This document shows, piece by piece, positions 1 to 8,267 of a stretch of 64,000 nucleotides of DNA; position 1 is the first letter of the stretch, and every line of letters starts with the position of its first letter. The notes under the pieces were generated by a model that did no database searches, was not told the origin of the DNA, and was given only the letters and a program-made list of their open reading frames with translations. A program made the translations under genes and the position numbers. The DNA is from Streptomyces sp. NBC_01255 (GTDB lineage Bacteria; Actinomycetota; Actinomycetes; Streptomycetales; Streptomycetaceae), in the NCBI RefSeq assembly GCF_036226445.1, contig NZ_CP108474.1, positions 1,178,001-1,242,000 on the forward strand. The letters run 5' to 3'.

Positions 1-259
1 AGTCGGTGAAGGCGAAGTAGAGGGAGGCCACCATGGGCCCCGCGGTGAGCAGGAGGAAGCCCGCGATCCAGGGGGACATGAAGAGGTAGCCCGCGAGGTT
101 CTCGCGGCGGGCCCGGCGGGGGCGGGCGGCGCGGCCCGCCGCCCGGGGCGGGCGCCCGCCGCCGGACGGGGAGTCCGCGGGTGCGGGCCCCTCGTCCGGG
201 CGGGTCGCCCGCGCGGGGTGCGGCGCGGGAGTCGGTGCGGAGGTCACGGCGGCGTCCAT
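1..259 (-). CDS. Carbohydrate ABC transporter permease, N-terminal part only
   Basis: Only about 86 N-terminal codons are inside the window; the gene runs off the left edge. After a Pro/Ala/Arg-rich cytoplasmic leader, the translation enters a first membrane segment reading LAGYLFMSPWIAGFLLL and then SLYFAFTD, the usual start of MalF-type (CUT1) sugar permeases. Its ATG overlaps the TGA of the upstream solute-binding protein by one base (TGATG), so the two are translationally coupled in one minus-strand operon. The partner permease presumably lies beyond the edge, and the ATPase is probably the shared MsiK encoded elsewhere, as is common in Streptomyces. The substrate is inferred from the neighbours, probably an arabinose-containing sugar. 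Confidence 0.8.
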   Translation of the reverse strand, partial: MDAAVTSAPTPAPHPARATRPDEGPAPADSPSGGGRPPRAAGRAARPRRARRENLAGYLFMSPWIAGFLLLTAGPMVASLYFAFTD

Positions 260-1542
260 CAGGAGGAGAGCGCCGTCTTCGCCTCGGTGAAGTACTGCTT
301 CACCGCGTCCCCGACCGGCCGCTCGCCCAGGGACATCTCCTCGGCGAGCCGCATGAAGGCGGCCTCGCAGACGTCGGCGCCGGCCGGGTGCGGGGTGATC
401 GGCTCCAGGACGCGGGACTCGACGAGCTGCTTCTCGTAGGCGGCGATCTGCTTGCCGACCTCGTCGGTCGGCACGTACGCCTGGTACTGGGCTTCGGTGG
501 CCGGGACGCCCCGGTCGTATCCCATGATCTTCCCGACCTCGGGGTCGTGGACCATGAAGTCGATGAACTGGGCGGCCTCCTTGGGGTGCTTGGTGCGCTT
601 GGAGGCGCTGAGCATGAGGGAACCGAGGTACTGACCGGTCTTGCGACCGTCGGTGGTGGGGATGGGGGCGAGGCCGTACCGGCTCTTGCCCTCGGAGGTG
701 TAGCGGACGGCGAAGTTGTCCCAGGTGAACTCGCAGCCGGCGAGTTCGGCGGTGACCGCCGACTTGGGCTTGGCCGGGATGGTCTTCTTCGGATCGGCGT
801 AGACGCCGGACTTCACCCGCTCGAACGCCTTGGTCCACCAGTCCGTCAGGTCCGCCTCGGTGAAGCCGAGGCCGGAGGTGGTGAAGAACGCCTTGCCGTG
901 CTGGCGCAGGTAGAGGTCGTACAGGTACATGATCCCGTACGGTCCCGCGTCGCCGGCCCTGCCCTGAGTCTCCTGGATCCGGGCGAGGGCCGCGTGGTAC
1001 TCGTCCCAGGTCCAGCCCGGCTTCGGGGTGACCCCGGCCTTGGTGAAGACGGCCTGGTCGACGACGAGGGCCATCGAGTTGCTGCCGACGGGGACGCCGA
1101 GGAGCTTGCCGTCGACCTCGCCGAACTTCTCCAGGCCGGCGCGGAAGCCGTCGAGGCGGAGGTTCCCCGCCCCGGCCTGCTCGCGCAGGTCGAGGAGGAC
1201 GTTCTTCGCGTCGTACTTGCGCAGGAAGCCGATGGCGTTCTGGAAGACGTCCGGTGCGTTGCCGCCCGAGGCCTGGGTGTTGAACTTCTTCCAGAAGTCG
1301 GCGTAGGGCTGGAAGTCGGTCTTGATCTTGATCTTCGGGAACTTCTTCTCGAAGAGCGCGATCGACTGGTTGATCCGCTTGGCCCGGTCTTCCGAGCCCC
1401 ACCAGCTGTACCGAATGGTGACCGTGCCGTCTCCGGAGCCCGAGCCGGAACCGCAGCCCGCCGCGGTCAGGCCGAGAGCCGCAAGAGAGCCGCCGGCGAC
1501 CTTCAGCATGCTCCGACGGTCAACAGTGCCTTGAGTACGCAC
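259..1542 (-). CDS. Extracellular sugar-binding lipoprotein, ABC importer (SBP family 1)
   Basis: This 427-residue protein is the receptor of a sugar importer and should sit on the outer face of the membrane. The N-terminus has a twin-arginine pair (R9-R10 followed by SMLK), a hydrophobic stretch and Cys30 after LTAAG, so it is probably a Tat-exported lipoprotein; the lipobox is not fully canonical because position -3 is Ala. The mature part has the family 1 binding-protein pattern (IRYSWWGSEDRAKRINQSIALF, then FEKKFPKIKIK). The GTG start is supported by a GGAGGAC Shine-Dalgarno six bases upstream. The permease gene follows with a one-base overlap. The GH51 arabinofuranosidase upstream suggests an arabinose or arabino-oligosaccharide ligand, which is inference. 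Confidence 0.85.
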   Translation of the reverse strand: MRTQGTVDRRSMLKVAGGSLAALGLTAAGCGSGSGSGDGTVTIRYSWWGSEDRAKRINQSIALFEKKFPKIKIKTDFQPYADFWKKFNTQASGGNAPDVFQNAIGFLRKYDAKNVLLDLREQAGAGNLRLDGFRAGLEKFGEVDGKLLGVPVGSNSMALVVDQAVFTKAGVTPKPGWTWDEYHAALARIQETQGRAGDAGPYGIMYLYDLYLRQHGKAFFTTSGLGFTEADLTDWWTKAFERVKSGVYADPKKTIPAKPKSAVTAELAGCEFTWDNFAVRYTSEGKSRYGLAPIPTTDGRKTGQYLGSLMLSASKRTKHPKEAAQFIDFMVHDPEVGKIMGYDRGVPATEAQYQAYVPTDEVGKQIAAYEKQLVESRVLEPITPHPAGADVCEAAFMRLAEEMSLGERPVGDAVKQYFTEAKTALSS

Positions 1543-1578
1543 AGTTCGTCCTCCGCGCGTTAATGGAACGTTTCAGGA

Positions 1579-1656
1579 AAGCGCTTGCTGGGCCAAAGTA
1601 GGGTCGTCCGCCAGCCACGTCAACGCTTCGGACCGGATCTTTCGAAGCGCTTCGAA
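1579..1656. promoter_or_regulatory. LacI-type operators before the sugar-binding protein gene
   Basis: Positions 1641-1656 form a perfect 16-base palindrome, TTCGAAGCGCTTCGAA, and a second AAGCGCTT core lies at 1579-1586, about 40 bases from the start codon of the binding-protein gene. AAGCGCTT-centred palindromes are typical LacI-family operators. The sequence differs from the CebR boxes further right, so a different LacI-type repressor, probably encoded to the left of the window, is expected. Confidence 0.6.
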
Positions 1657-1715
1657 GGACGTGACAGGTGGACCCCTGTGAAAGGATTCAATATCGGGCC
1701 GGTCAGACAGGCCGG

Positions 1716-3275
1716 TCAGGCCAGCCTGATGACGTTCCAGGACATCGGCTCCAGGACCGCCCGCAACAGCCCGCCGTCGAGCGTCGAGCCGCCCACCGTC
1801 GAACCCTCCACCGGGTGCGGCACGACCCGCTCCGGCTCGTCGAGTGTGTTGCGGGCCTCCGGATCCGCGTCGGCGAGCGCGCTGTGCTCGACGACCCGGT
1901 CGAGACCGAGGCCGCGCAGGGTCACCTCCAGCGGCAGGGGCGTGTCCCGGTCGCGGTTGACGGCGAAGACGGTCACGGTGCCGTCCTCGGCGCGCACGGC
2001 CGTGGCGTGCAGCAGCGGCACCTCCCCGTACCGCGCCGTGGGATACGCGGGCGAGTCGACCCGCACGTCGAGGACCGTGCCGCGGCCGTGCCGGGAGGCC
2101 TGGGCGAAGGGGAAGAAGGTGGTCTGCCGCCAGGCGGGGCCGCCCGGCTCGGTCATGATCGGCGCGATCACGTTGACGAGCTGGGCGAGACAGGCCACCG
2201 CGACCCGGTCGGCATGGCGCAGCAGCGTGATCACGAGGGTCCCGAAGACGACCGCGTCGGTGACGGTGTAGACGTCCTCCAGGAGGCGTGGGGCCTCCTG
2301 CCAGTCCTCCACCGCGTGCGGGTTGGGCCGGCGCTGGTACCAGACGTTCCACTCGTCGAAGGAGAGCGTCAGCTTCTTCGTGGACTTCAGCCGGGCGCCG
2401 ACGTGGTCGCAGGTCGCGACGACCTCCTCGATGAAGGCGTCCATCTCGACGGCGGAGGCGAGGAAGGAGTCGCGGTCGCCGTCCACCTCCTCGTAGTAGG
2501 CGTGCAGCGAGACGTGGTCGACGACCTCGTACGTCTCCGCGAGGACCGTCGCCTCCCAGGCGGCGAAGGTCGGCAGCCCGCGCGCGGAGCTGCCGCAGGC
2601 GACGAGTTCGAGGCCGGGGTCGATGCTCCGCAGGGCGCGCGCGGTCTGGGCGGCGAGCCTGCCGTACTCCTCGGCGGTCTTCTGGCCGGTCTGCCAGGTG
2701 CCGTCCATCTCGTTGCCCAGGCACCACAGGCGAATGCCGAAGGGGTCCTTGTCGCCGTGGGCGACGCGACGGTCGGAGAGCTCGGTGCCGCCGGGGTGGT
2801 TGGCGTACTCGACGAGGTCCATGGCCTCGGTGATGCCGCGGGTGCCGAGGTTGAGCGCCATCATCGGCTCGGCCTCGGGACCGGCCTTCCGCAGGAAGGT
2901 CATGAACTCGCTCAGGCCGAAGCGGTTGGTCTCGGTGGACCGCCAGGCGAGGTCGAGCCGGCGCGGCCGCCGCTCGACCGGGCCGACGCCGTCCTCCCAG
3001 CGGTAGCCGGAGACGAAGTTGCCGCCGGGATAGCGGATCGCGGTGACGCCCAGCTCGCGGACGAGCTCCAGGACGTCGGTGCGCAGACCGTCCTCGTCGG
3101 CGGCCGGGTGGCCGGGCTCGTGGATGCCGGTGTAGACGCAGCGCCCGAGGTGCTCGACGAAGGAGCCGAAGAGGCGGGGGTCGACGGGGGCGACGGTGAA
3201 GTCGGGGTCGAGGGTGAAGCGGGCGGTGCGCTCGGGGTCGGGGGTGGGGCGGGCGGTGCGTTCGGGACGTGACAC
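1716..3275 (-). CDS. Alpha-N-arabinofuranosidase, glycoside hydrolase family 51
   Basis: The 519-residue protein should release terminal alpha-L-arabinofuranose from arabinan or arabinoxylan fragments. GH51 hallmarks are visible: GSFVEHLGR near residue 38, RYPGGNFVSGYRWEDG near 81-95, WCLGNEMDG with the acid/base Glu189, and FDEWNVWY with the nucleophile Glu308. No signal peptide is present, so it probably acts in the cytoplasm on imported oligosaccharides. The GTG start at 3275 has AAAGGGA upstream; the reading frame stays open further upstream but without family similarity. The N-terminus carries a short internal duplication (RPERTARP then PERTARFT). It is encoded just before the importer genes on the same strand and probably shares their regulation. 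Confidence 0.93.
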   Translation of the reverse strand: MSRPERTARPTPDPERTARFTLDPDFTVAPVDPRLFGSFVEHLGRCVYTGIHEPGHPAADEDGLRTDVLELVRELGVTAIRYPGGNFVSGYRWEDGVGPVERRPRRLDLAWRSTETNRFGLSEFMTFLRKAGPEAEPMMALNLGTRGITEAMDLVEYANHPGGTELSDRRVAHGDKDPFGIRLWCLGNEMDGTWQTGQKTAEEYGRLAAQTARALRSIDPGLELVACGSSARGLPTFAAWEATVLAETYEVVDHVSLHAYYEEVDGDRDSFLASAVEMDAFIEEVVATCDHVGARLKSTKKLTLSFDEWNVWYQRRPNPHAVEDWQEAPRLLEDVYTVTDAVVFGTLVITLLRHADRVAVACLAQLVNVIAPIMTEPGGPAWRQTTFFPFAQASRHGRGTVLDVRVDSPAYPTARYGEVPLLHATAVRAEDGTVTVFAVNRDRDTPLPLEVTLRGLGLDRVVEHSALADADPEARNTLDEPERVVPHPVEGSTVGGSTLDGGLLRAVLEPMSWNVIRLA

Positions 3276-3393
3276 GCGAATCCCTTTCGTTCGAAATATC
3301 GACCACTGGTCGTGTGTCCGAACGAGAAGGTAGGATCCGGGCCTTCGGGCGTCAATGGATGGTGGCGGCGGGCCGGGCCGCGGAAACGTGTGA

Positions 3394-3429
3394 AGCCCGG
3401 GCGGGCCCCTTTCGGGGTCCGCCCGGGCT
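3394..3429. terminator. Stem-loop terminator after the GH48 gene
   Basis: A 16-base-pair stem (3394-3409 with 3414-3429, one G-T pair) closes a TTTC loop. It lies between the stop codon of the GH48 gene and the start region of the GH51 gene and has no clear T-run, as usual in Streptomyces. Confidence 0.65.
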
Positions 3430-3466
3430 CGTCGTACGCGAAGCCGGCTCCATGCGGGGCGGGCTG

Positions 3467-6370
3467 TTACTCGAGCAGCTCCGCGTACGAGCCCATGGCC
3501 AGGGCGATGTCCGCCTGGGCCCAGAACCGGTGGTAGGTGAAGACGGGGGCGGCGCCGCCCGCCAGATAGGCCTCGATCTTCGGCCAGGCCGGGTCGTCCT
3601 GGTAGAAGGTGCGCATCGAGGCGAAGGTGGAGGTGTTGTTCACCGTGTCGCCGTTCGGCATGACGCCGGTCCAGCCGCTCGGTACGAACACGGGGTCGTC
3701 GAAGCGGTTGTAGTCGGCGCGGGTCTCCTCGACGGCGATGCCCAGCGGGTCCTGGTGGTGGTCCCACATGCCGTCGAGCAGGGCCTTGGCGACGCGCTTG
3801 GCCTCGGCGTGGCCGGACTTGGCCGCGTAGTACGTCAGGGTCTTGGCGTAGGCGGCGGCCACCCCGACGTCGTTCGTGTAGTCGGCGACGGTGACGTGCA
3901 GCCCGGAGTTGGCGCCGGGGTTCGCCGCGTTCCAGGTGTCGGGAGCGCCGGACCACTGGAGGGTGGAGGGGATGCGGTAGGTGCCGTCCGGGTTGATCGT
4001 GGTCTTGGACAGCGCCCAGGAGACCCACTTGTCGAGGACGGTCTTCGCCCCGGCGTCACCGGTCTGCTGGTAGTACTCGGCAACCCGCTCCATGGACCAG
4101 GCCTGGAAGCCGAACCACTGGTTGGACGCGGGGTCGTGGTAGACGGGCTTCTCGTCGTAGAAGAGGCCGTGGAAGGTGGGGGTGCCGGCCGGCGGGGTGG
4201 CGTAGCGGCCCTGCCAGCTGTTGGTGGCGCCGCCCGCGATGGCTCCCTCGTCGGACTGGAGCCAGCGGTAGAACTCCAGCTGCCGGTCGAGGCTGGTCGC
4301 CCAGTCCGCCGCGCCCGTCGCCGACTTGGGCTTGAGCGGGGCGTACTCGCTGAGCGCGTAGGCGGCGAGCGGATTCTGGTAGCCCCCGTGGGCGTGGCTG
4401 GAGCCGATGCGCCAGGACCAGCCGGCCGAGGTGTCGGTGGCGCCGCCCCAGGCGTAGTACCAGGACATCAGGTAGTGGGCGCTGTCCTTGCCGGTGCCGG
4501 CCGGGCAGGCGGTCGGGCCGACGCAGTTCCCGGCCTTCTTGAAGTACTTGTCGAACATCGAGTAGCGCAGATAGTCGCCCATCTTGGCGGCCTTGCCGAC
4601 GGTCGTGGCGACCTGGGTGCCCTTGCCCTGGCCCTTGGCCCAGAGGTCGGCCCAGTAGGCGGCCTGGACGGCGCGGGCGTCGGCGTCGGGGGCGTTGGTG
4701 TACTTCCACTGCTTGGCGTAGGAGGCGTCCCCGGTGAAGAGGTCCAGGTAGCCGTTCTTCCCGCCGTAGGTGAAGTTGTCACAGGTGGGGTGGGTGACGG
4801 TCTCCCAGACGGACTCCTGCGGGCCGCGCTGGAAGGTGTTGATGTACGAGGGGCCGGTCGCCGTCGGTCCGGCGGAGCACTTCCCGGGCTCGTTGCCGAA
4901 GCCGTAGACGTTGTCGACGTCCTGGAGCCAGTGCATGCCGTAGACGTCGTCGGTGCCGTAGACGCTCTTGAGCTCGGCGGCAATCGGGTCGGAGCCCGAG
5001 GTGACGCCGGAGTCGAGCCGGGCCGGGTACTGCGAGGGCAGGTCCCACTCGGGGGCGTAGGTGGCCGGCTTCGAGGCGTTGTAGGAGGAGCCGGTGGGCT
5101 GGTCGGCGTGGGTGGGGATCATGAATTTCTCCATGGTCTCCCAGGCGCCGTTGAACTTGGTCCAGTCCCCGGTGATCTTCCCGTACATGGCCTGGAGCCA
5201 GATGAGGTAGCTGTACGCCTCCGAGGTCGTCTCGTGCCCGTGGTCGGGGGCCTCGACGATCAGGGTCTCGACGGAGTGGTACGGGATGCCCTCGGGCGAG
5301 AAGTAGCCGTTGGCCGGGTTGGTGATCTTCCCGTGGAGGTCGAGGAAGCGGGCGTCGTACGTGGAGTCGGCGGCCAGCTGGGCGACGGTGACCTCGGCCT
5401 TGGCGTGGCCGGGTGCGGTCGCGGTGAAGACGGCGGAGCCGGTGCCGGTGGCCGCGGCGGCGACGGTCACCTTCTGGGCGGTGTTCCAGTTCGCCGGGGT
5501 GAAGGTGAGGGCGGCCGGGGTCGCGGTGAGGTTGGTGTTGCCGGAGGTACGGGCGACGCTCACCGTGACGTTCGCGGTGGGGGCGGTGGAAAGCTTCAGG
5601 TCAAAAGTGCCGGTGGCGCCCTGGCGGACCCCGAGCTGGGCCGGGGAGGCGACCAGCGCGGGCCCCGCGGCGACGGTGACGCCGACGGGAGCGGACTCGG
5701 CGGAGGCACCGAGGCTGTCGTAGGCCTTGGCGTAGAGGGAGTGGGACCCGGCGGCGAGGCCGGCCGCGCTGAAGGCGAACGGCGCCGTCGTGTCCGTACC
5801 GAGGAGGGTGGTGTCGCTGTAGAACTCCACCTTGCCGACGGTGGCGCCGTCGGCGGCGGCGGCCGTGGCGGCGAGCGGCACCGCGTCGCCCTCGGTGAAG
5901 ACGGCGCCCGCGGTGGGGCTGGTCAGGACGGCGACCGGCGGCTGGTGGGCGCCGGTGCAGGAGGTGCCGTTGACCGCGAAACCGGTCGGGGCGGCGTTGG
6001 TCCCGCTGTAGGTGAACTGGGCGCCGGTGGTGGTGGCGGCGCCCGCGGCGAGGGCGCCGTTCCAGGACGCGTTGGTCACCGTGACGTTCTTGCCGGACTG
6101 GGACCAGGTGCCGCTCCAGCCGTTGGTGAGCTTCTGGTCACCTGCGTAGGAGTAGGTCAGCGTCCAGCCGTCGAGTGCTTCGGCCGCCCGGTTGGTGAGC
6201 GTGAGTTCGGCGGTGAAGCCCGAACCCCAGTCGTTGGTCTTGTAGTCGACGCTGCACTGCACGGCGGCGGCCTGGGCGGTGGAGACGGCGCCGACGGCCA
6301 TGAGGCCGAGGGGGAGGGAGAAGGCTGCGGCCAGCGCGGTCAGCGGCCGGCGTGGTCGTAGTCGCGTCAT
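3467..6370 (-). CDS. Cellulose 1,4-beta-cellobiosidase (reducing end), GH48 with CBM2
   Basis: This 967-residue secreted exocellulase should cut cellobiose from the reducing ends of cellulose. Order of parts: signal peptide about 1-36 ending AQA, a CBM2 cellulose-binding module about 38-138 (Cys39 and Cys137 region, [14 protein letters not shown]), an Ig-like module about 145-235 ([24 protein letters not shown]), a second beta-rich spacer to about 325, then the GH48 domain ([34 protein letters not shown]). Length and order match Streptomyces GH48 enzymes. The ATG at 6370 has GAGGAG upstream. It is divergent from the GH5-GH6 operon, with a CebR palindrome in the shared upstream region, so induction by cello-oligosaccharides is expected. 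Confidence 0.95.
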   Translation of the reverse strand: MTRLRPRRPLTALAAAFSLPLGLMAVGAVSTAQAAAVQCSVDYKTNDWGSGFTAELTLTNRAAEALDGWTLTYSYAGDQKLTNGWSGTWSQSGKNVTVTNASWNGALAAGAATTTGAQFTYSGTNAAPTGFAVNGTSCTGAHQPPVAVLTSPTAGAVFTEGDAVPLAATAAAADGATVGKVEFYSDTTLLGTDTTAPFAFSAAGLAAGSHSLYAKAYDSLGASAESAPVGVTVAAGPALVASPAQLGVRQGATGTFDLKLSTAPTANVTVSVARTSGNTNLTATPAALTFTPANWNTAQKVTVAAAATGTGSAVFTATAPGHAKAEVTVAQLAADSTYDARFLDLHGKITNPANGYFSPEGIPYHSVETLIVEAPDHGHETTSEAYSYLIWLQAMYGKITGDWTKFNGAWETMEKFMIPTHADQPTGSSYNASKPATYAPEWDLPSQYPARLDSGVTSGSDPIAAELKSVYGTDDVYGMHWLQDVDNVYGFGNEPGKCSAGPTATGPSYINTFQRGPQESVWETVTHPTCDNFTYGGKNGYLDLFTGDASYAKQWKYTNAPDADARAVQAAYWADLWAKGQGKGTQVATTVGKAAKMGDYLRYSMFDKYFKKAGNCVGPTACPAGTGKDSAHYLMSWYYAWGGATDTSAGWSWRIGSSHAHGGYQNPLAAYALSEYAPLKPKSATGAADWATSLDRQLEFYRWLQSDEGAIAGGATNSWQGRYATPPAGTPTFHGLFYDEKPVYHDPASNQWFGFQAWSMERVAEYYQQTGDAGAKTVLDKWVSWALSKTTINPDGTYRIPSTLQWSGAPDTWNAANPGANSGLHVTVADYTNDVGVAAAYAKTLTYYAAKSGHAEAKRVAKALLDGMWDHHQDPLGIAVEETRADYNRFDDPVFVPSGWTGVMPNGDTVNNTSTFASMRTFYQDDPAWPKIEAYLAGGAAPVFTYHRFWAQADIALAMGSYAELLE

Positions 6371-6460
6371 ACGGGTGGTTCTCCTCGCGGCTCGGGAGGA
6401 TGGGGGTGCGAAGAGCTGATGAGCGAAGAGCAGAAGAGCCCGTGGGGACAAGCCCTGAAC

Positions 6461-6480
6461 CAGTGGGAGCGCTCCCACTG
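6461..6480. promoter_or_regulatory. CebR operator between the GH48 and GH5 genes
   Basis: A perfect 20-base palindrome contains the canonical CebR box TGGGAGCGCTCCCA at 6464-6477. It lies 91 bases upstream of the GH48 start codon and about 180 bases upstream of the GH5 start, so it most likely controls GH48 and possibly both directions. Confidence 0.88.
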
Positions 6481-6596
6481 TGCAGTTGGGCCGCATCGGC
6501 GTCAAGGTCTGCGAAGAGTCGAAGGCGGATGACGGGGAAATTTACTCAACCCCTCTTTTGCTTGGCGGCTGTTGACGCTACGGTCTGCCCGACCAG

Positions 6597-6610
6597 TGGG
6601 AGCGAATCCG
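6597..6610. promoter_or_regulatory. Degenerate CebR-like half site before the GH5 gene
   Basis: TGGGAGCGAATCCG matches the CebR box at 10 of 14 positions; the left half is perfect and the right half decayed. It lies 50 bases upstream of the GH5 start codon, a position suited to repression of the plus-strand promoter. Binding would be weaker than at the perfect boxes. Confidence 0.45.
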
Positions 6611-6659
6611 TCCAGTCGGCACATCGTCAGTGGTGTGCCCTCGCTGTGAGGACTCGCTC

Positions 6660-8219
6660 ATGCGACATCCCCCACGTCTTTCCGCGCTGCTCGCAGGAGC
6701 AGCGCTCACGATGGCGAGCACCGCGCTCGCCGTCACGGGTACGGCCTCAGGAGCCGCGGCCGCACCCGTCTGCACCGTGGAGTACTCGGTCGTCGGCCAG
6801 TGGGCCGGCGGCTACCAGGGTGCCGTCACCGTCACCAACAACAGCGCCGCGCTGAGCGGTTGGAGCCTCGGCTTCGACTTCCCGGCCGGCCAGGTCGTCA
6901 GCCAGGGCTGGGGCGGCAAGTGGTCCCAGTCCGGGGCCTCCGTCACGGTCGTGAACGAGAGCTGGAACGGGGCGCTCGGCACGGGCGCCAAGGTGACGGG
7001 CGGCTTCATCGCCTCCTGGACGGGCGCCAACACCGCGCCCACCGCCTTCACGCTCAACGGCACGCCGTGTGACACGGGCGCGCCGCCGACACCGACACCC
7101 ACGCCGACGGCCACGACGCCGACGCCGACTCCCACCACCCCGACGACACCACCGACGACACCACCGACGACTCCCCCGACCTCACCGCCGCCGACTCCGG
7201 TCACCGGCGCGCCCGAACTGGGCGTCACCGGGAACAAGTTCACCGACCAGAACGGCGCCGTCCGCCGCCTCCTCGGCGTCAACCGCTCCGGCGGCGAGTT
7301 CATGTGCGTCCAGGGCCACGGCATCTGGGACGGTCCGGTCGACGACGCCTCCGTGAAGGCCATCGCCGACTGGAAGGCCAACACGGTCCGCATCCCCCTC
7401 AACGAGGAGTGCTGGCTCGGCCTGGACAACATCAAGCCCGAGTATCGGGGCACGAACTACATCAACGCGGTCAAGGACCTGGTGACCAAGGTCCTCGCCC
7501 ACGGGATGACCCCGGTCGTCGAACTGCACTGGACGTACGGCCAGTACACGGGCAACTCGGCGGGCTGCTCCGACGTGCACGCCTCCTGCCAGAAGCCGAT
7601 GCCGGGCGCCCAGTACACCCCGGCGTTCTGGACCTCGGTGGCGAACACCTTCAAGAACGACAAGCGGGTCGTCTTCGACCTGTTCAACGAGCCCTATCCG
7701 GACCGGGCGACCTCCACCGCGACCCAGGCATGGTCCTGCTGGCGCGACGGCGGCACCTGCCCCGGCATCGGCTACGAGGTCGCCGGCATGCAGGACCTGC
7801 TGGACGCGGTCCGCGCCACGGGGGCGAAGAACCTGGTTCTCGTCCCGGGCATCGCGTACTCCAACGACCTGAGCCAGTGGCTCACGTACAAACCCACGGA
7901 TCCGGCGGGCAATCTGGCCGCCGCCTGGCACGTCTACAACTTCAACACCTGCGCCGACGAGACGTGCTGGAACAACACCCTCGCCCCGGTAGCCGCCGAG
8001 GTTCCTCTCCTCGCGGGCGAGATCGGTGAGAACACCTGCGGACACGCGTTCATCGACCGCGTCATGAAGTGGTTCGACGACCGCGGCCTCTCGTACCTGG
8101 GCTGGACCTGGAACACCTGGAACTGCAACTCCGGTCCGGCACTGATCAGTTCGTACGACGGCACCCCCACCGCATTCGGCATCGGGCTGCGCGATCACCT
8201 GCGCGCTCTCACCCCCTGA
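6660..8219 (+). CDS. Endo-1,4-beta-glucanase, GH5 with N-terminal CBM2
   Basis: The 519-residue secreted endocellulase has a signal peptide about 1-34, a CBM2 about 38-137 (Cys38 and Cys137), a Thr/Pro linker about 141-184 and a GH5 catalytic domain about 186-519. Catalytic residues are Glu344 in FDLFNEPYPD (acid/base) and most likely Glu454 in LLAGEIGENT (nucleophile); RIPLNEECW and WTWNTWNCN are also family-like. The ATG at 6660 follows GTGAGGAC; an upstream in-frame GTG would add ten residues before the signal peptide and is less likely. It is first in a two-gene operon with GH6, 48 bases apart, preceded by a weak CebR-like site. Confidence 0.94.
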   Translation: MRHPPRLSALLAGAALTMASTALAVTGTASGAAAAPVCTVEYSVVGQWAGGYQGAVTVTNNSAALSGWSLGFDFPAGQVVSQGWGGKWSQSGASVTVVNESWNGALGTGAKVTGGFIASWTGANTAPTAFTLNGTPCDTGAPPTPTPTPTATTPTPTPTTPTTPPTTPPTTPPTSPPPTPVTGAPELGVTGNKFTDQNGAVRRLLGVNRSGGEFMCVQGHGIWDGPVDDASVKAIADWKANTVRIPLNEECWLGLDNIKPEYRGTNYINAVKDLVTKVLAHGMTPVVELHWTYGQYTGNSAGCSDVHASCQKPMPGAQYTPAFWTSVANTFKNDKRVVFDLFNEPYPDRATSTATQAWSCWRDGGTCPGIGYEVAGMQDLLDAVRATGAKNLVLVPGIAYSNDLSQWLTYKPTDPAGNLAAAWHVYNFNTCADETCWNNTLAPVAAEVPLLAGEIGENTCGHAFIDRVMKWFDDRGLSYLGWTWNTWNCNSGPALISSYDGTPTAFGIGLRDHLRALTP

Positions 8220-8267
8220 CCTCCCATGGCATCCCTGGGACACTCCCCGAAAGGAATCCCCACCCGC

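Noticed and set aside
3269..6361. Very long plus-strand open frame opposite the GH48 gene
   Set aside because: Gly/Val/Arg-rich translation without domains; it is the usual antisense shadow of a high-GC gene with clear GH48 coding on the other strand.
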